DNA of 64,000 nucleotides from Mesonia ostreae (GCF_031845265.1 NZ_JAVRBG010000005.1:157088-221087), one strand, 5' to 3'. Positions 29,501 to 38,017 are shown, numbered from the stretch's first letter. The notes: generated by a model from the letters alone, not told the origin. Made by a program: numbers and translations.

Positions 29501-30236
29501 TTTCCTCGTGCGTATCATTTAGCTTTTGGGTCAGCTTATATAAATTTTCTGCCAAGACTTTACTTTTATCGGAATTAGCTGCCGTAAAATTGGGCGTAAT
29601 AAATAGAAGTATATTTTTTCTATGGTTGGTGAGCAAATAGCCTTTGTAAATACTAAAATCGTCTCCTATTTGCAGGCGTTTTAATTTTTCTAAGCCTATT
29701 GAAGTCAATCCTAAAGGATCTTTGACTATGTATTTTTTGGTAATAATTCCCGCAGGAGAAAGCAAACTTTTATAACTAGCATTTAAGGTTTCCCGAATGG
29801 AATCTTGATGTAATTTTTGCTCTATAATTTGATAATCCTTTTGATCTAAAAACAGCGGAAGATTCTCATATATAAAGTCATAGGTTTGTAGCAAATCCTC
29901 ATCGGCTACTTTTCCTTGTATTTTTTTTACATCAAAAGCCGTTGAATCTTGAAGATGTTCTAAAAATTCTTCCGCGTAAGCGATTAATTTCTCCTCTTTT
30001 GCTTCATCATCTACACTGATATTTACGATAATCTTATCCGTAAAATCTACCGTATTGAGTACCTTTTGAGTGATTAAAGATTGGTCATTTTTAGGAATAA
30101 GCTGGGTAATGTCTTCTTTAAATTCAACTTTAGAAATTGAGAAGATACTCAAGCCCAAAAGACACAAAATTCCTAGCCACAGCAACCAAGGTTGTCGTTT
30201 AAAAAACTGATAAATATGGATGAAGTAATTAGACAT
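26547..30236 (-). CDS. MMPL/RND-type exporter fused to a PlsC-like acyltransferase
   Basis: The 1229-residue protein starts with a two-repeat MMPL (RND-superfamily) exporter: a first membrane helix near residues 15-32, a periplasmic loop, a helix bundle about 270-405, a second loop, and a second bundle about 670-860. A 1-acylglycerol-phosphate-acyltransferase domain follows, with NHTSFLD near residue 896 and FPEGSRT about 70 residues later. The last 180 residues (from about 1050) have no clear motif. Aryl polyene clusters carry an MMPL exporter (ApeM role), and here it is joined to the acyltransferase. It probably acylates and moves the pigment to the outer membrane, and that coupling is inference. 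It abuts the glycosyltransferase gene. Confidence 0.85.
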   Translation of the reverse strand: MSNYFIHIYQFFKRQPWLLWLGILCLLGLSIFSISKVEFKEDITQLIPKNDQSLITQKVLNTVDFTDKIIVNISVDDEAKEEKLIAYAEEFLEHLQDSTAFDVKKIQGKVADEDLLQTYDFIYENLPLFLDQKDYQIIEQKLHQDSIRETLNASYKSLLSPAGIITKKYIVKDPLGLTSIGLEKLKRLQIGDDFSIYKGYLLTNHRKNILLFITPNFTAANSDKSKVLAENLYKLTQKLNDTHEEISASLFGSMLYAVANAQQIKKDIQYTIGFALVLLLVILISFYKKLYIPLILFVPTFIGGTLAIGILSLFKTEISLISLGIGSILLGITLDYALHILTHARKHGHTKGLYKEISSSILMSSATTATAFFCLLFVKSEALKDLGVFAAISVLISAMAALVIIPQLYKPNTKENLKSNWLDRFSAISLEKHTCLVGSVLVFFVIGLFFFQKVGFDDDLSNLNYQPQELLKAEKALEETTQSSVASLYVISYGEGIDEALKTNHSLFKKLETLESHQKIKHFSSLGGIVISEEDQQQKIKAWKSFWNTERKDTLIENLKTEGKEIGFKISTFNTFYSLVDKDFKTIYLNQYKKVSNLFLDEFLTTSNQEKWSTVMSMVEVTDAQQEEFRNFIEQEKNVLTIDRKALNESLLGSLQSDFSQLISYSFIAIFLILWFSFRQIELVFITLLPIAITWVIALFCMYLLGIQFNILNIIISTFIFGLGIDYSIFITHGLQKQYEERRDKLDTYRSSIVLSVITTLLGMGVLVFAKHPALTSIATVSIIGVLTAALVSFTIQPWLFRLTITHRAKNGLRPLQWKSFNMAVFSFIYFGVGAFLISVLSVILIPILPFRKEKKMLGFHKVVASLMSSVLTSNPFVKKRQLHFSNEIWKQPSILIANHTSFLDILSLGKLHPKMIFLVNDWVYHSPIFGKAVRLAGFFPVSNGIDDGVEHLQQKVEEGYSLIAFPEGSRTTNNKMKRFHKGAFYLAEKLNIPITPILIHGNSEVLPKGDFVIHDGKITLKCLPQIQSDSEAFGVGYRARTKTISTYFRKEYQELKDRIEQEDYFKTYLLSNYRYTSYFTEIKSEYTTCIEAHLKISQYLKEEKSVNIIDTSYGMWSFYHQIRRPFLKVNALFLDELDKDKTETRFSVKHLNLSLNPFTEAAINKSAHLMLNQNDLNLLNDFSLKDVECIYVIGEELPNNFEGLNGFIHQKSEEGFLILTRENASDEE

Positions 30237-31442
30237 TTAGGCTTTTGCAGCTTGCTTATTTTGACGGATCGAAAATATAAAATAAAATACAATTCCCACC
30301 AAAAGACTGCTGGCAGTTGCTAATACAAAAGCTCCAATTACATATTGCTTCATCCCGTTAACCATATCTAAGGCATTTTTTATCTCAAAAATCTCTAAAC
30401 CTGTATCCAATTCATTCCCTAATATAAAGCCTCCTGTTTGGTAACTCAGGTAAATAATAAATGGAATAAATGGAGGGAAACTTATATTTGAAGCTAAAAA
30501 AGCAAGTACTTTATTAAGTTGAGTGATTTGCGCCAAAAAAAGAACTAATAAGGTATGAAACCCCCAAAACGGAGCTATTCCAATAAAAATGCCTAGAGAA
30601 ATGGCCAAAGCTTTTTTATGCGGCGGTTCATTTACTTTTAAAATTTTCTCTCTCCAAATTTGGTAAAGCTCTTTTCTATTGGTGTTTTTTAATTCATGAA
30701 AACTTCGCTTAGGAAGGTAATATACTAAAGTTGCAGCCACCAAAAACGTATTTAAAATACTAATACGCGTAAAGTCTTGAAAAGGCCTAAAATGGCTCAC
30801 CCGTTCACTAGGATCGTATAAAACTTGTACTGGCACATTTTTTACTTCTATATGGCGCCAAGCTGCTTTTACAATTACCTCAATTTCGAACTCAAATTTA
30901 TTGGTGAATAAATACATTTTATTGATTTGCTGAAGCGGATATAATCTGTAACCACATTGCGTATCAGTAAGTTTGGTGCCTGTTTCTATCCAGAACCAAA
31001 AATTAGAAAACTTATTTCCGAAACTACTTTTTGAAGGAATCTCGGGTCCAGTCATGGTTCTAGAGCCAATCAAGAGTATTTCTTTATTGGGTTCTTTTTC
31101 TAATTCTTCTAAAAAAATGGGTAAATCTTCTGCAAAATGCTGTCCGTCTGAATCTATGCTAATTCCGTACTCATAGCCTAATTCTTCGGCTTTATGAAAG
31201 GCTTGACGCAGTGCAAATCCCTTTCCTTTGTTTTTAAAAAGGTGAATTTGAGTCAGAAAATCATAATCTTTAAGTAAGTTGGCGGTGTTATCTGTAGAAC
31301 CGTCATTAACAATAATGACGTTAGTTGTATAACGCAAAACAGCATCAATCACTCGGGTTAAAGTGCGTTCATTATTATACGTAGGAATCATCACTACGCA
31401 TTTAAGCAACTGAAATCGAGCTTGTAATGAGGCTAATGCCAT
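30237..31442 (-). CDS. GT2-family glycosyltransferase fused to DUF2062 membrane domain
   Basis: The 401-residue protein has a family 2 glycosyltransferase domain (residues 1-240). It shows VMIPTYNNERTL, the nucleotide-sugar DSDGQHF motif near residue 98 and a later TDTQCGYRLY region. The C-terminal part (about residues 265-395) is a DUF2062 domain with four hydrophobic segments, e.g. AISLGIFIGIAPFWGFHTL. In aryl polyene clusters a glycosyltransferase (ApeJ role) modifies the polyene or its lipid anchor. The sugar is unknown. It abuts the MMPL gene with no gap. Confidence 0.86.
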   Translation of the reverse strand: MALASLQARFQLLKCVVMIPTYNNERTLTRVIDAVLRYTTNVIIVNDGSTDNTANLLKDYDFLTQIHLFKNKGKGFALRQAFHKAEELGYEYGISIDSDGQHFAEDLPIFLEELEKEPNKEILLIGSRTMTGPEIPSKSSFGNKFSNFWFWIETGTKLTDTQCGYRLYPLQQINKMYLFTNKFEFEIEVIVKAAWRHIEVKNVPVQVLYDPSERVSHFRPFQDFTRISILNTFLVAATLVYYLPKRSFHELKNTNRKELYQIWREKILKVNEPPHKKALAISLGIFIGIAPFWGFHTLLVLFLAQITQLNKVLAFLASNISFPPFIPFIIYLSYQTGGFILGNELDTGLEIFEIKNALDMVNGMKQYVIGAFVLATASSLLVGIVFYFIFSIRQNKQAAKA

Positions 31443-31445
31443 ATT

Positions 31446-31811
31446 TTATACCTCTTTTAAAATCAACTTAAGCTTGAGAACAATCTCATTATTTTGCAGC
31501 GCTTTCCCCGTTAAATGAAAACAATCTTCTTTTTTAGAAAAAACCGACTGCAATTCTAATTCATTATTTAAATCAGGATTTACAACAGCAAGAAATTTTA
31601 TCTGGGTTGTTTTTTCAATCCTCAAAGTGTTGCCTAAAAAACGCTCTGCCTCTTCTTTAAACAACTGAATTAATAACACCCCAGGAGTTACAGATTGCTC
31701 TGGAAAATGACCTTGAAAAACTTCATGATTTTCATTAATATGAAGTATTGAAGTAAGCGTATCTTCTTCTTTTTTTTCTGAAATAATAGTGGTAAAATTC
31801 TTTAAAAGCAT
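31446..31811 (-). CDS. Hotdog-fold 3-hydroxyacyl-ACP dehydratase-like protein (ApeI-type)
   Basis: The 121-residue protein has a FabZ-like hotdog fold with the motif GHFPEQSVTPGVLLIQLF. The catalytic histidine of HFP is present, but glutamine (Q in LLIQLF) takes the place usually held by the second catalytic residue glutamate. The gene sits 3 bases before the glycosyltransferase gene and 6 bases after the lipoprotein gene. In aryl polyene synthesis two hotdog dehydratases are used; this may be the weaker or partner subunit. The dehydratase at 38454 has both residues. Confidence 0.75.
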   Translation of the reverse strand: MLLKNFTTIISEKKEEDTLTSILHINENHEVFQGHFPEQSVTPGVLLIQLFKEEAERFLGNTLRIEKTTQIKFLAVVNPDLNNELELQSVFSKKEDCFHLTGKALQNNEIVLKLKLILKEV

Positions 31812-31817
31812 CTCGGT

Positions 31818-32429
31818 TTAATCTATGGGTCTAAGCTGAATATGTAAGTCTATATCTTCATGAGCTAAGTTAATTAAATTTAACTGCCCCACTTCATCCT
31901 GTGAAAATTGAATCTTTAATTTTTCAGAATTTTTAGTAGTTTTTACAATTTCTTCCAATTGATTATCGCTAAAAAAAAAATACACCTGAAACTTATTTAA
32001 ATTGGCCATCAGCACTTCTTTTTCTCCTTGACGGAAGGCTTTTTGGGTCTTTAGGTGGTTTGCGGTTAAAGTCCGAATGTCTTTTGCCAAGGTTCTTAAA
32101 ATAATTTTTTTGTCTAATTTATTGATGGCAAAATGTTTTTCATAACTGTTTTGAGTTATCGTCATATCTAAAAGCGTATTTCCAAATTCTGTAGTAAATG
32201 CAACACGGCTAGAGGTGTCAGATAGTTTTTTTATGACTAAGATTCCGCTTAAATCATGGTTATAAATAGAAATTGAGCTTTTAAAAAGGTAAGAATCTAA
32301 CTCCTTAAAATAAGGATTCTCAATACTCTTGGGAGCATTTATTAAGCCTGTCTCCTCTAAATTTTTTAACAAAGGCAATCCGCAAGAAACCAATAAGAAA
32401 CAAGTACTAATGAGTAAAAACCGACGCAT
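31818..32429 (-). CDS. Small lipoprotein of the pigment operon
   Basis: The 203-residue protein begins with a lipoprotein signal ending in the lipobox LVSC (MRRFLLISTCFLLVSC). The rest is predicted as mixed alpha/beta with no motif I recognise, apart from a general resemblance to the LolB-like or DUF3261-like lipoproteins of aryl polyene clusters. It overlaps the LolA-like gene by 23 bases, which suggests a LolA/LolB-type carrier-acceptor pair that passes the pigment to the outer membrane. That role is inference. Confidence 0.7.
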   Translation of the reverse strand: MRRFLLISTCFLLVSCGLPLLKNLEETGLINAPKSIENPYFKELDSYLFKSSISIYNHDLSGILVIKKLSDTSSRVAFTTEFGNTLLDMTITQNSYEKHFAINKLDKKIILRTLAKDIRTLTANHLKTQKAFRQGEKEVLMANLNKFQVYFFFSDNQLEEIVKTTKNSEKLKIQFSQDEVGQLNLINLAHEDIDLHIQLRPID

Positions 32430-33036
32430 CTAAAGAAGGGTTTTGTTGTAAATTTTGAAGTTCAATCAGCGTAAAATCGCCAGATTGTTCAATTAATTTT
32501 ACTTTTCCTACTAGGAAAGAATTTTCATTAAAATGAAGCTCGATGGCTTTAAAAAATTCGGCCAGTTGCTTTTGCTGCGGAATTAATCTTGCCATTATTT
32601 CTCCGTTATTTTTAAAGAAGCTGGTAGAGAAATCGGTATCGGTAAGCATTTTTCCGTTCATACTATTGGCGATTAAATCGCTTAATTTTTCAAATAATTT
32701 GTTGGAAGCTAAATCTACATCTTGTTTTTTGCCATTGTCATTAATTAGCAGACTTCCGTTTTTAAAAATAACGCTATACAAATAAGGCTCTTTGTATTCC
32801 CACTTTACCAAATTAGGCGTTTGATAATAAAAATCACCAGTACTTTCTATACGCTTCTCTAAAAAGCTAAGTTGCTTGGTTTGCAGAAACGTTCCTTTTA
32901 AGGTTTTTGTAAGCTCAGAAGTCTCTCTTACTTGCTTTAAAAAATCGAGCTCTTCTTTTTTAGAAAGCGGCTGTTGTGACCAGCTTAAAAAACAAGTGAA
33001 AAATAACACGAAGAAGGTAAATTTAAGAATAGGCAT
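32407..33036 (-). CDS. LolA-like periplasmic lipoprotein carrier, pigment cluster
   Basis: The 209-residue secreted protein has a signal peptide (MPILKFTFFVLFFTCFLSWS) and a LolA-type fold pattern: LKGTFLQTKQLSFL, STGDFYYQTPNLVKWEY and LFEKLSDLIANS. Aryl polyene clusters contain a LolA-like protein (ApeL role) that may carry the lipid-linked pigment through the periplasm. It overlaps the polysaccharide deacetylase gene by 14 bases and the small lipoprotein gene by 23. Confidence 0.85.
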   Translation of the reverse strand: MPILKFTFFVLFFTCFLSWSQQPLSKKEELDFLKQVRETSELTKTLKGTFLQTKQLSFLEKRIESTGDFYYQTPNLVKWEYKEPYLYSVIFKNGSLLINDNGKKQDVDLASNKLFEKLSDLIANSMNGKMLTDTDFSTSFFKNNGEIMARLIPQQKQLAEFFKAIELHFNENSFLVGKVKLIEQSGDFTLIELQNLQQNPSLDASVFTH

Positions 33037-33793
33037 GGCTTTTAAATAATTGATCTATAGTGACCAAGTTGTAATTTTTTTCTTTCAAGGATAGCAATAA
33101 CCGCTCCAAAACTTCTTGTGTTTGCACGCGATCATCGTGTAAAAGAATTACATCACCAGATTTCACCTGGCGAATAATGTTTTTATAAATAAGTTCTTTA
33201 GAAGTAAGTAAAGCATCGAAAGAACGAACACTCCACCCCACTGGTTGCATCTCTGTAATTTCTAGTGCTTTTTTTATTTTAGGATTGGTAATTCCAAATG
33301 GAGGTCTATACAAACGCGGAGTTTTCCCAGTAGCCGCCGCAATAGCACGATTGCAAGATTCTATTTCGCCTTGCATTCTTTTATTGCTAAAAAAACCCAA
33401 ATTTTTAGCGTGAGAATACGTGTGATTACCAATGGTATGGCCTTCTTCAATTATTTTCTTTGCGATAGCTGGGTGCTCATCTACCCGATGTCCTATGCAA
33501 AAAAAAGAAGCTTTTGCTTGATGTTTTTTTAATATCTCTAAGATTTGCAGCGTGTTATGCGTAGGTCCATCATCAAACGTAAGCGCAATTTGATTGGAAG
33601 TATTTTCTTGAGACTGCCACGAAGTAAAAAAGTAATTCATTTTGATATTCGTGGATGCTATAAACGTCACCAATAACCACGCTCCCAATACAATTAAAAT
33701 TGCATATATAGGAAGAATAGCGTTTACAATTCCCATTAAAACAAGGATTGCCACCAAGAAAAAAACAAAATTGACGATTTTAAACTTTAGCAT
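33023..33793 (-). CDS. Polysaccharide deacetylase family protein (NodB homology)
   Basis: The 256-residue protein has two N-terminal membrane helices (about residues 6-44) and a NodB-type carbohydrate esterase 4 domain. The metal-binding and catalytic motifs are ALTFDDGPTHNT, GNHTYSHAKN and YRPPFGITN, and a later HDD in VILLHDD. The enzyme may deacetylate the sugar added by the neighbouring glycosyltransferase, or another lipid-linked sugar. The membrane anchor suggests it works on the periplasmic side of the inner membrane. It overlaps its neighbours on both sides by 7-14 bases. Confidence 0.85.
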   Translation of the reverse strand: MLKFKIVNFVFFLVAILVLMGIVNAILPIYAILIVLGAWLLVTFIASTNIKMNYFFTSWQSQENTSNQIALTFDDGPTHNTLQILEILKKHQAKASFFCIGHRVDEHPAIAKKIIEEGHTIGNHTYSHAKNLGFFSNKRMQGEIESCNRAIAAATGKTPRLYRPPFGITNPKIKKALEITEMQPVGWSVRSFDALLTSKELIYKNIIRQVKSGDVILLHDDRVQTQEVLERLLLSLKEKNYNLVTIDQLFKSHAYS

Positions 33794-34848
33794 GATTCTA
33801 GCAAGATAAGGCTATGATCTCTACCTCTATATTGATTATAGAGAAGAATTTTCTTCATTTTTTGAGGCTGTATATTATTTAATAAACATACTGAAGGAAT
33901 TTTTTGGAGTTTCAAAATTTTACACGCTAACCAAAAACCAAATCCGCTTGCGGTATAAAATTCTCCTACCAAATGTTTATAGTAAGCCTGAGCAGTTTTT
34001 TTTAAAAGACCTTCTTGTAAAATATGGTAGTAGTTATCAAAACTCACATCTCCGTTATTTCCCAAAACAATCACATCAATTTCTTCCGAAGTAATTTTAT
34101 TTCGTTTTAAAAAAGAGTGTATGATAGACTCTAATTCTTCTTCTTTTAACTGATTGTAAAGCTGAATATCTCTCACCAAAGCGTAAGAAGAATCTGTTTT
34201 TTGAGAAGAAGTAACAAAAAAAGAAGTTCCCTCCCCAAGAATACTTCCTGGAGTTGTATATTCTAAAAGTTGCAAATTATGTATCTCTACCTCTTCTTTT
34301 AACTGTGCATCCAACACGTGCAATTCATTGGTATGAATCGAAATTTCATCCACTCCTCCCACTAGAAAATTTTTGCTCTTCGCCGAGGCAACTTGTAAAA
34401 ATGAATCTAACAAAGCACTCTCAAAAGAAGCTGAACCTTGTACAAAAGTCATATTATACGCTTTGCATTGCAATTGTAACGCAATCTGGCCAGCCACCGT
34501 ATTGTGCGTAGATTGTATAAATTTTGTGGGTGACAATAAGCCTTCATCACTTTCTAATAGCGCTTCCAAAAACACATCTGAGTCGGTTTTACATCCCATT
34601 CCCGTCCCCGTTATAATGGCATCTGGCTGGCTAAGATTTGCATCTTCTAAAGCTTGCAAGCTGGCTACTACGCCCATTCTTATTGACGAAGACATTCTTC
34701 GCATGGCAGAAGGTTTAATGTAGGTCTTAAAATCAGAGAAATAAAGCTGTAGATTTCTAGTGTTATAGGTTTTAATTTCTTCAAAAAACGCGTCTTGTTT
34801 TAAGGAAATAGCTTGAGCATTAAGGCTAGAAATTCCGTTGATAAACAT
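33787..34848 (-). CDS. Chain-length-factor-like degenerate ketosynthase
   Basis: The 353-residue protein has the thiolase fold of KAS II but all three catalytic residues appear lost. The active-site cysteine region reads MTFVQGSASFESA, with Gln137 where cysteine is expected. The first histidine site reads VLGNNGDVSF in place of AHGTAT, and the second reads KHLVGEFYTASG with glutamate in place of histidine. A glutamine in this place is a hallmark of chain-length factors, and in aryl polyene synthesis ApeC plays that part beside ketosynthase ApeO. It lies 3 bases after the intact ketosynthase gene (34852-36045), its likely partner. Confidence 0.75.
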   Translation of the reverse strand: MFINGISSLNAQAISLKQDAFFEEIKTYNTRNLQLYFSDFKTYIKPSAMRRMSSSIRMGVVASLQALEDANLSQPDAIITGTGMGCKTDSDVFLEALLESDEGLLSPTKFIQSTHNTVAGQIALQLQCKAYNMTFVQGSASFESALLDSFLQVASAKSKNFLVGGVDEISIHTNELHVLDAQLKEEVEIHNLQLLEYTTPGSILGEGTSFFVTSSQKTDSSYALVRDIQLYNQLKEEELESIIHSFLKRNKITSEEIDVIVLGNNGDVSFDNYYHILQEGLLKKTAQAYYKHLVGEFYTASGFGFWLACKILKLQKIPSVCLLNNIQPQKMKKILLYNQYRGRDHSLILLESC

Positions 34849-34851
34849 AAA

Positions 34852-36045
34852 CTAAGCTTTAGAAAAAATTAAACTAGAGCAATTTCCTCCAAAACCAAAA
34901 GAATTAGAAAGTACATACTCTACTTTTTGCTCTTTAAACGTAGTTTGTGGAGAAAATTTTAAATCTGCCATCTGTTCCTTAAAATTTAAATTTGGAAAAA
35001 CACATTGATGTTGCAAGCCCAAAATAGAATAAACCGCTTCTATCGCACCCGCAGCAGCTAAGGTATGCCCTGTAAAAGCTTTGGTGCTACTTATTGGCGG
35101 AATTTTATCAAAAAGGCGTTGAATTGCTATCCCTTCAGAAAGGTCATTGTTTGGCGTTGCCGTTCCGTGCGCGTTAATGTAGTCTATTTGCTTCGGAAGT
35201 AGTTCTGCTTCTTGTAATGCATTTTGCATCGCTAGAAAAGAACCTTCTCCCGTTGCCGAAGATGCCGTTTGATGATAGGCATCATTTGCATTGGCATAAC
35301 CTTCTAAATAAGCCAAAATAGGCTGTCCTCTTCTCTGTGCTTCCTCTTCGGTTTCTATAACCAAATACGCCGCAGCTTCTCCTAGATTTAAACCATTTCG
35401 GTATTCATCAAAAGGCTTACAAAGTTCCGAAGATAAAATTCTTAAGGAATGAAATCCGTTTAAGGTAAATTTAGAAAGGCAGTCCGTTGCGCCTACCACT
35501 ACTTGTTTTAACCGGTTTTGCTTTAAAAGTCTTGCGCCCATCATCATAGCATTTGCACCTGATGAACAAGCGGTACTTATGGTAGAAACCGTACCATTAA
35601 TTCCCAAATAATTTGCTATTTCATTGGTGGTAAAACCTGGATGTTGCGCCTTGATAAAAGGGAAATTTTCGGATTTATTTTTAAATTTTGAATACAGTTT
35701 TTCGGTGGTATCCATTCCACCAACGCTAGTTCCATTTATAAATCCTACCTGCTTGAAATCGGTTGTTAGATTAGCTTGTTGTAGGGCTTGTTTCGCCGCG
35801 TAGGCTCCTAGTAAAGCAGCGCGTGTAAAATAATGAATTTTAGGAAGGTCTAAGAAATCAGCAAGCTCTACGTTGCTCCATTTAATCTCTCCCCCAGGAA
35901 AATCTTTCCTATGAAGCGTATCTAAAAATTCTATTTCTCCAATTCCAGATTTTGATTGTGTTAAGGCATTAAAATTTTCTTCCACATTTTTTCCAATAGC
36001 AGAGAGCATTCCCATTCCTGTAACCACAATCTTACGTGAACTCAT
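34852..36045 (-). CDS. Beta-ketoacyl-ACP synthase (ApeO-like)
   Basis: The 397-residue KAS II-type protein begins VVTGMGMLSAIGKNVEEN. It has Cys160 in STACSSGANAM, histidine in INAHGTATPNND and the second histidine in KAFTGHTLAAAG, so it should be active. It probably extends the aryl starter with malonyl-ACP, paired with the degenerate gene at 33787. The overlap and spacing pattern, with ACP 0 bases upstream and the chain-length-factor-like gene 3 bases downstream, matches an ACP/KS/CLF unit. Confidence 0.88.
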   Translation of the reverse strand: MSSRKIVVTGMGMLSAIGKNVEENFNALTQSKSGIGEIEFLDTLHRKDFPGGEIKWSNVELADFLDLPKIHYFTRAALLGAYAAKQALQQANLTTDFKQVGFINGTSVGGMDTTEKLYSKFKNKSENFPFIKAQHPGFTTNEIANYLGINGTVSTISTACSSGANAMMMGARLLKQNRLKQVVVGATDCLSKFTLNGFHSLRILSSELCKPFDEYRNGLNLGEAAAYLVIETEEEAQRRGQPILAYLEGYANANDAYHQTASSATGEGSFLAMQNALQEAELLPKQIDYINAHGTATPNNDLSEGIAIQRLFDKIPPISSTKAFTGHTLAAAGAIEAVYSILGLQHQCVFPNLNFKEQMADLKFSPQTTFKEQKVEYVLSNSFGFGGNCSSLIFSKA

Positions 36046-36297
36046 TTAAGCGTTCTTTTCAATAAATTGAGCCATCGTTTCTACACTCTCAAACACCTCT
36101 TTGCCTTGCGCAGGATCTGTTAGTTTAATTCCATAATCTTTTTCTAACAACACAATTAATTCTAACGCATCTATAGAATCTAAGCCTATTTCGTCTCCAA
36201 ACAATAGGTCTTCATTATTTATATCTTCTACACTTAAATCTTCTAGATTTAGCTGTTCTATAATTTTCTCTTTTAGTTGTAAACGTAAATTACTCAT
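36046..36297 (-). CDS. Acyl carrier protein 1 of the pigment cluster
   Basis: The 83-residue acidic protein has the phosphopantetheine site GLDSIDALELIVLLE, with Ser41 as the likely attachment site. It carries the growing polyene. It overlaps the upstream gene 36294-36884 by 4 bases (ATGA) and abuts the ApeO-like ketosynthase gene with no gap. Another ACP is encoded at 39781, in line with the two ACPs of aryl polyene clusters. Confidence 0.9.
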   Translation of the reverse strand: MSNLRLQLKEKIIEQLNLEDLSVEDINNEDLLFGDEIGLDSIDALELIVLLEKDYGIKLTDPAQGKEVFESVETMAQFIEKNA

Positions 36298-36884
36298 CGC
36301 AAAAATTTTTCTGATAGCATTGCAGCGGAAAAAATATCTTCTCCGCGCGGCTCAATATAATTTAAAAAAACGTGATAATCATCTAAATTGGCTTCTAACC
36401 AACCGCACATGGCTGCCGAAGCCTTTTTTTGATCTAATAAAGACTCTGTGTACAAATGTATAAATTGCGGCTGAAATTCTTCCGCTATAAAAAATGCATT
36501 TTCACTATGCAATTGGTGTTTTATACTTATTTCTCCCATCACAATATTAGGCAAGGTGTACACAAAATTTGCTGGTGAAGGAAAATCTTGAATGTTTTTT
36601 TGATGTTGCACGTCACTCACCTCACTTCCAGATGCATTTTGAAAAACCAAAGCCGTATCATTTGGGTAATCTTCTTTTAACACGCAACTCGCAATTATTC
36701 CCAATTTACACAAAACATCCATTTTATGAAATTTAGGATAATTGATTTCTAGAAAACGATAGGCTTCTTTTAAAAAATCTTGCGTAGAAATATGAGGTTC
36801 CGTTTTAAAAAGAAGCGCATCATTTTTAAAAATTTGATGATTTTTTAGCTTTACGGAAGAAGTAATGTACCCATTTTTTTTCAT
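36294..36884 (-). CDS. Truncated ketosynthase-like protein of the pigment cluster
   Basis: The 196-residue protein looks like the N-terminal half of a ketosynthase (Ketoacyl-synt_2-like). The stretch from VFQNASGSEVSDVQ to FPSPANFVYTLPN can be laid on the ketosynthase region before the active cysteine. At the cysteine site it reads FFIAEEF, with no cysteine, and the C-terminal half is absent. It overlaps ketosynthase 36881 and ACP 36046 by 4 bases on each side. It may be a non-catalytic partner of a ketosynthase. Confidence 0.65.
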   Translation of the reverse strand: MKKNGYITSSVKLKNHQIFKNDALLFKTEPHISTQDFLKEAYRFLEINYPKFHKMDVLCKLGIIASCVLKEDYPNDTALVFQNASGSEVSDVQHQKNIQDFPSPANFVYTLPNIVMGEISIKHQLHSENAFFIAEEFQPQFIHLYTESLLDQKKASAAMCGWLEANLDDYHVFLNYIEPRGEDIFSAAMLSEKFLR

Positions 36885-38017
36885 TCCGTTTCCTTTTTTA
36901 GCAGTATAGCAAAATTACAGCCTCCAAAACCTGAAGCGGTTTTTAAAGCGATTTGTAAAGGTTGATGCGCTGTTTTGGTAATCATATTCAGGGTTTTACT
37001 TGTACCCTGACTTGTATAACCTAAAGACTTAAAAACCATGTTTTCTTGCAAACTTACATGACTAAAAATGAGTTCTAACAATGCCGAAGCACCCAAAGTA
37101 TGTCCGTAGTAAGCTTTAAAACTATTCAGTGGAGTATTTTGTAAGCCTAAGCGGTGAAAAGCTATAGACTCCATTTCATCATTAAAAAGGGTGGCTGTAC
37201 CGTGAGCCGAAATATAATCAATCTCACTCGTTAGAATATTGGCTTCTTGCAGCGCCTTTTCTACGCTTAAAAATAAACCTTCTCCGGTTCTTGACGGACC
37301 AGAAATATGGTTAGCATCATTAGCAGTGGCCTCTCCTATAATCTGAATGGGTTTTTCTTTTGGCTTTACGGAAGTTACCCAAACTGCCGCCGCGGCTTCA
37401 CCAATATTGATTCCTGTTCTTTCTTTTGAAAAAGGCTGACAAATATTTTTTGCCAAGGCTTGGAAAGAATGAAATCCCGTTAAGGTAAATTCGCTAACTA
37501 AATCTCCTCCCACCACAACTGCGTGGTCATAGGTTTTATTTTGAATTAGTTTTTTAGCAACACTTACCGCAAGTCCGCCAGAAATACAGGCATTTGACAC
37601 TAGAATCGGGGGTGTTGAAAAACCAAAGTATTGCTGAAGTGTTTTTGCAAGTTGAGAAAGTTTTGCTCTTTTTTTTGAAAACGGATTTTCTTCCGCTAAG
37701 GCATCTATATTTCCTTTGGTGGTGGCAATGATGAAAGCTATTTTTTCTTTCTTAATTTCTTGATGGGATTGAAGCACTTCGGCAACTGCCAAAATCATCA
37801 TCTTTTCTAACTTAGTGTACGCCTCATTTTTAGCTAAAGGTTTAAAGTGCTCTTGAAGGTTCTTTTCTAAAATTTTTCCTGCTATATACGCTCCAATAAT
37901 CGGAGAAGTGTAATTTTGCATAGCAGATTTTCCTTGTTTTACAGCGTCTATATTTTCTTTTGATGAAAAACCTAACGGAGATATGATTTGGTGATTTCCT
38001 AAATAAACCTTTCTCAT
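36881..38017 (-). CDS. Beta-ketoacyl-ACP synthase of the pigment cluster
   Basis: The protein of 378 residues has Cys144 in SNACISGG, a histidine in ISAHGTATLFND and the second histidine in KAYYGHTLGAS, so the active site is intact. It begins MRKVYLGNHQIISPLGFSS. The start at 38017 is preferred to a longer one at 38041 because it gives an ATGA overlap with the thioesterase stop (38014-38016) and a family-like N-terminus. It is one of three complete ketosynthases in the operon and probably extends the polyene chain. Confidence 0.85.
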   Translation of the reverse strand: MRKVYLGNHQIISPLGFSSKENIDAVKQGKSAMQNYTSPIIGAYIAGKILEKNLQEHFKPLAKNEAYTKLEKMMILAVAEVLQSHQEIKKEKIAFIIATTKGNIDALAEENPFSKKRAKLSQLAKTLQQYFGFSTPPILVSNACISGGLAVSVAKKLIQNKTYDHAVVVGGDLVSEFTLTGFHSFQALAKNICQPFSKERTGINIGEAAAAVWVTSVKPKEKPIQIIGEATANDANHISGPSRTGEGLFLSVEKALQEANILTSEIDYISAHGTATLFNDEMESIAFHRLGLQNTPLNSFKAYYGHTLGASALLELIFSHVSLQENMVFKSLGYTSQGTSKTLNMITKTAHQPLQIALKTASGFGGCNFAILLKKETE

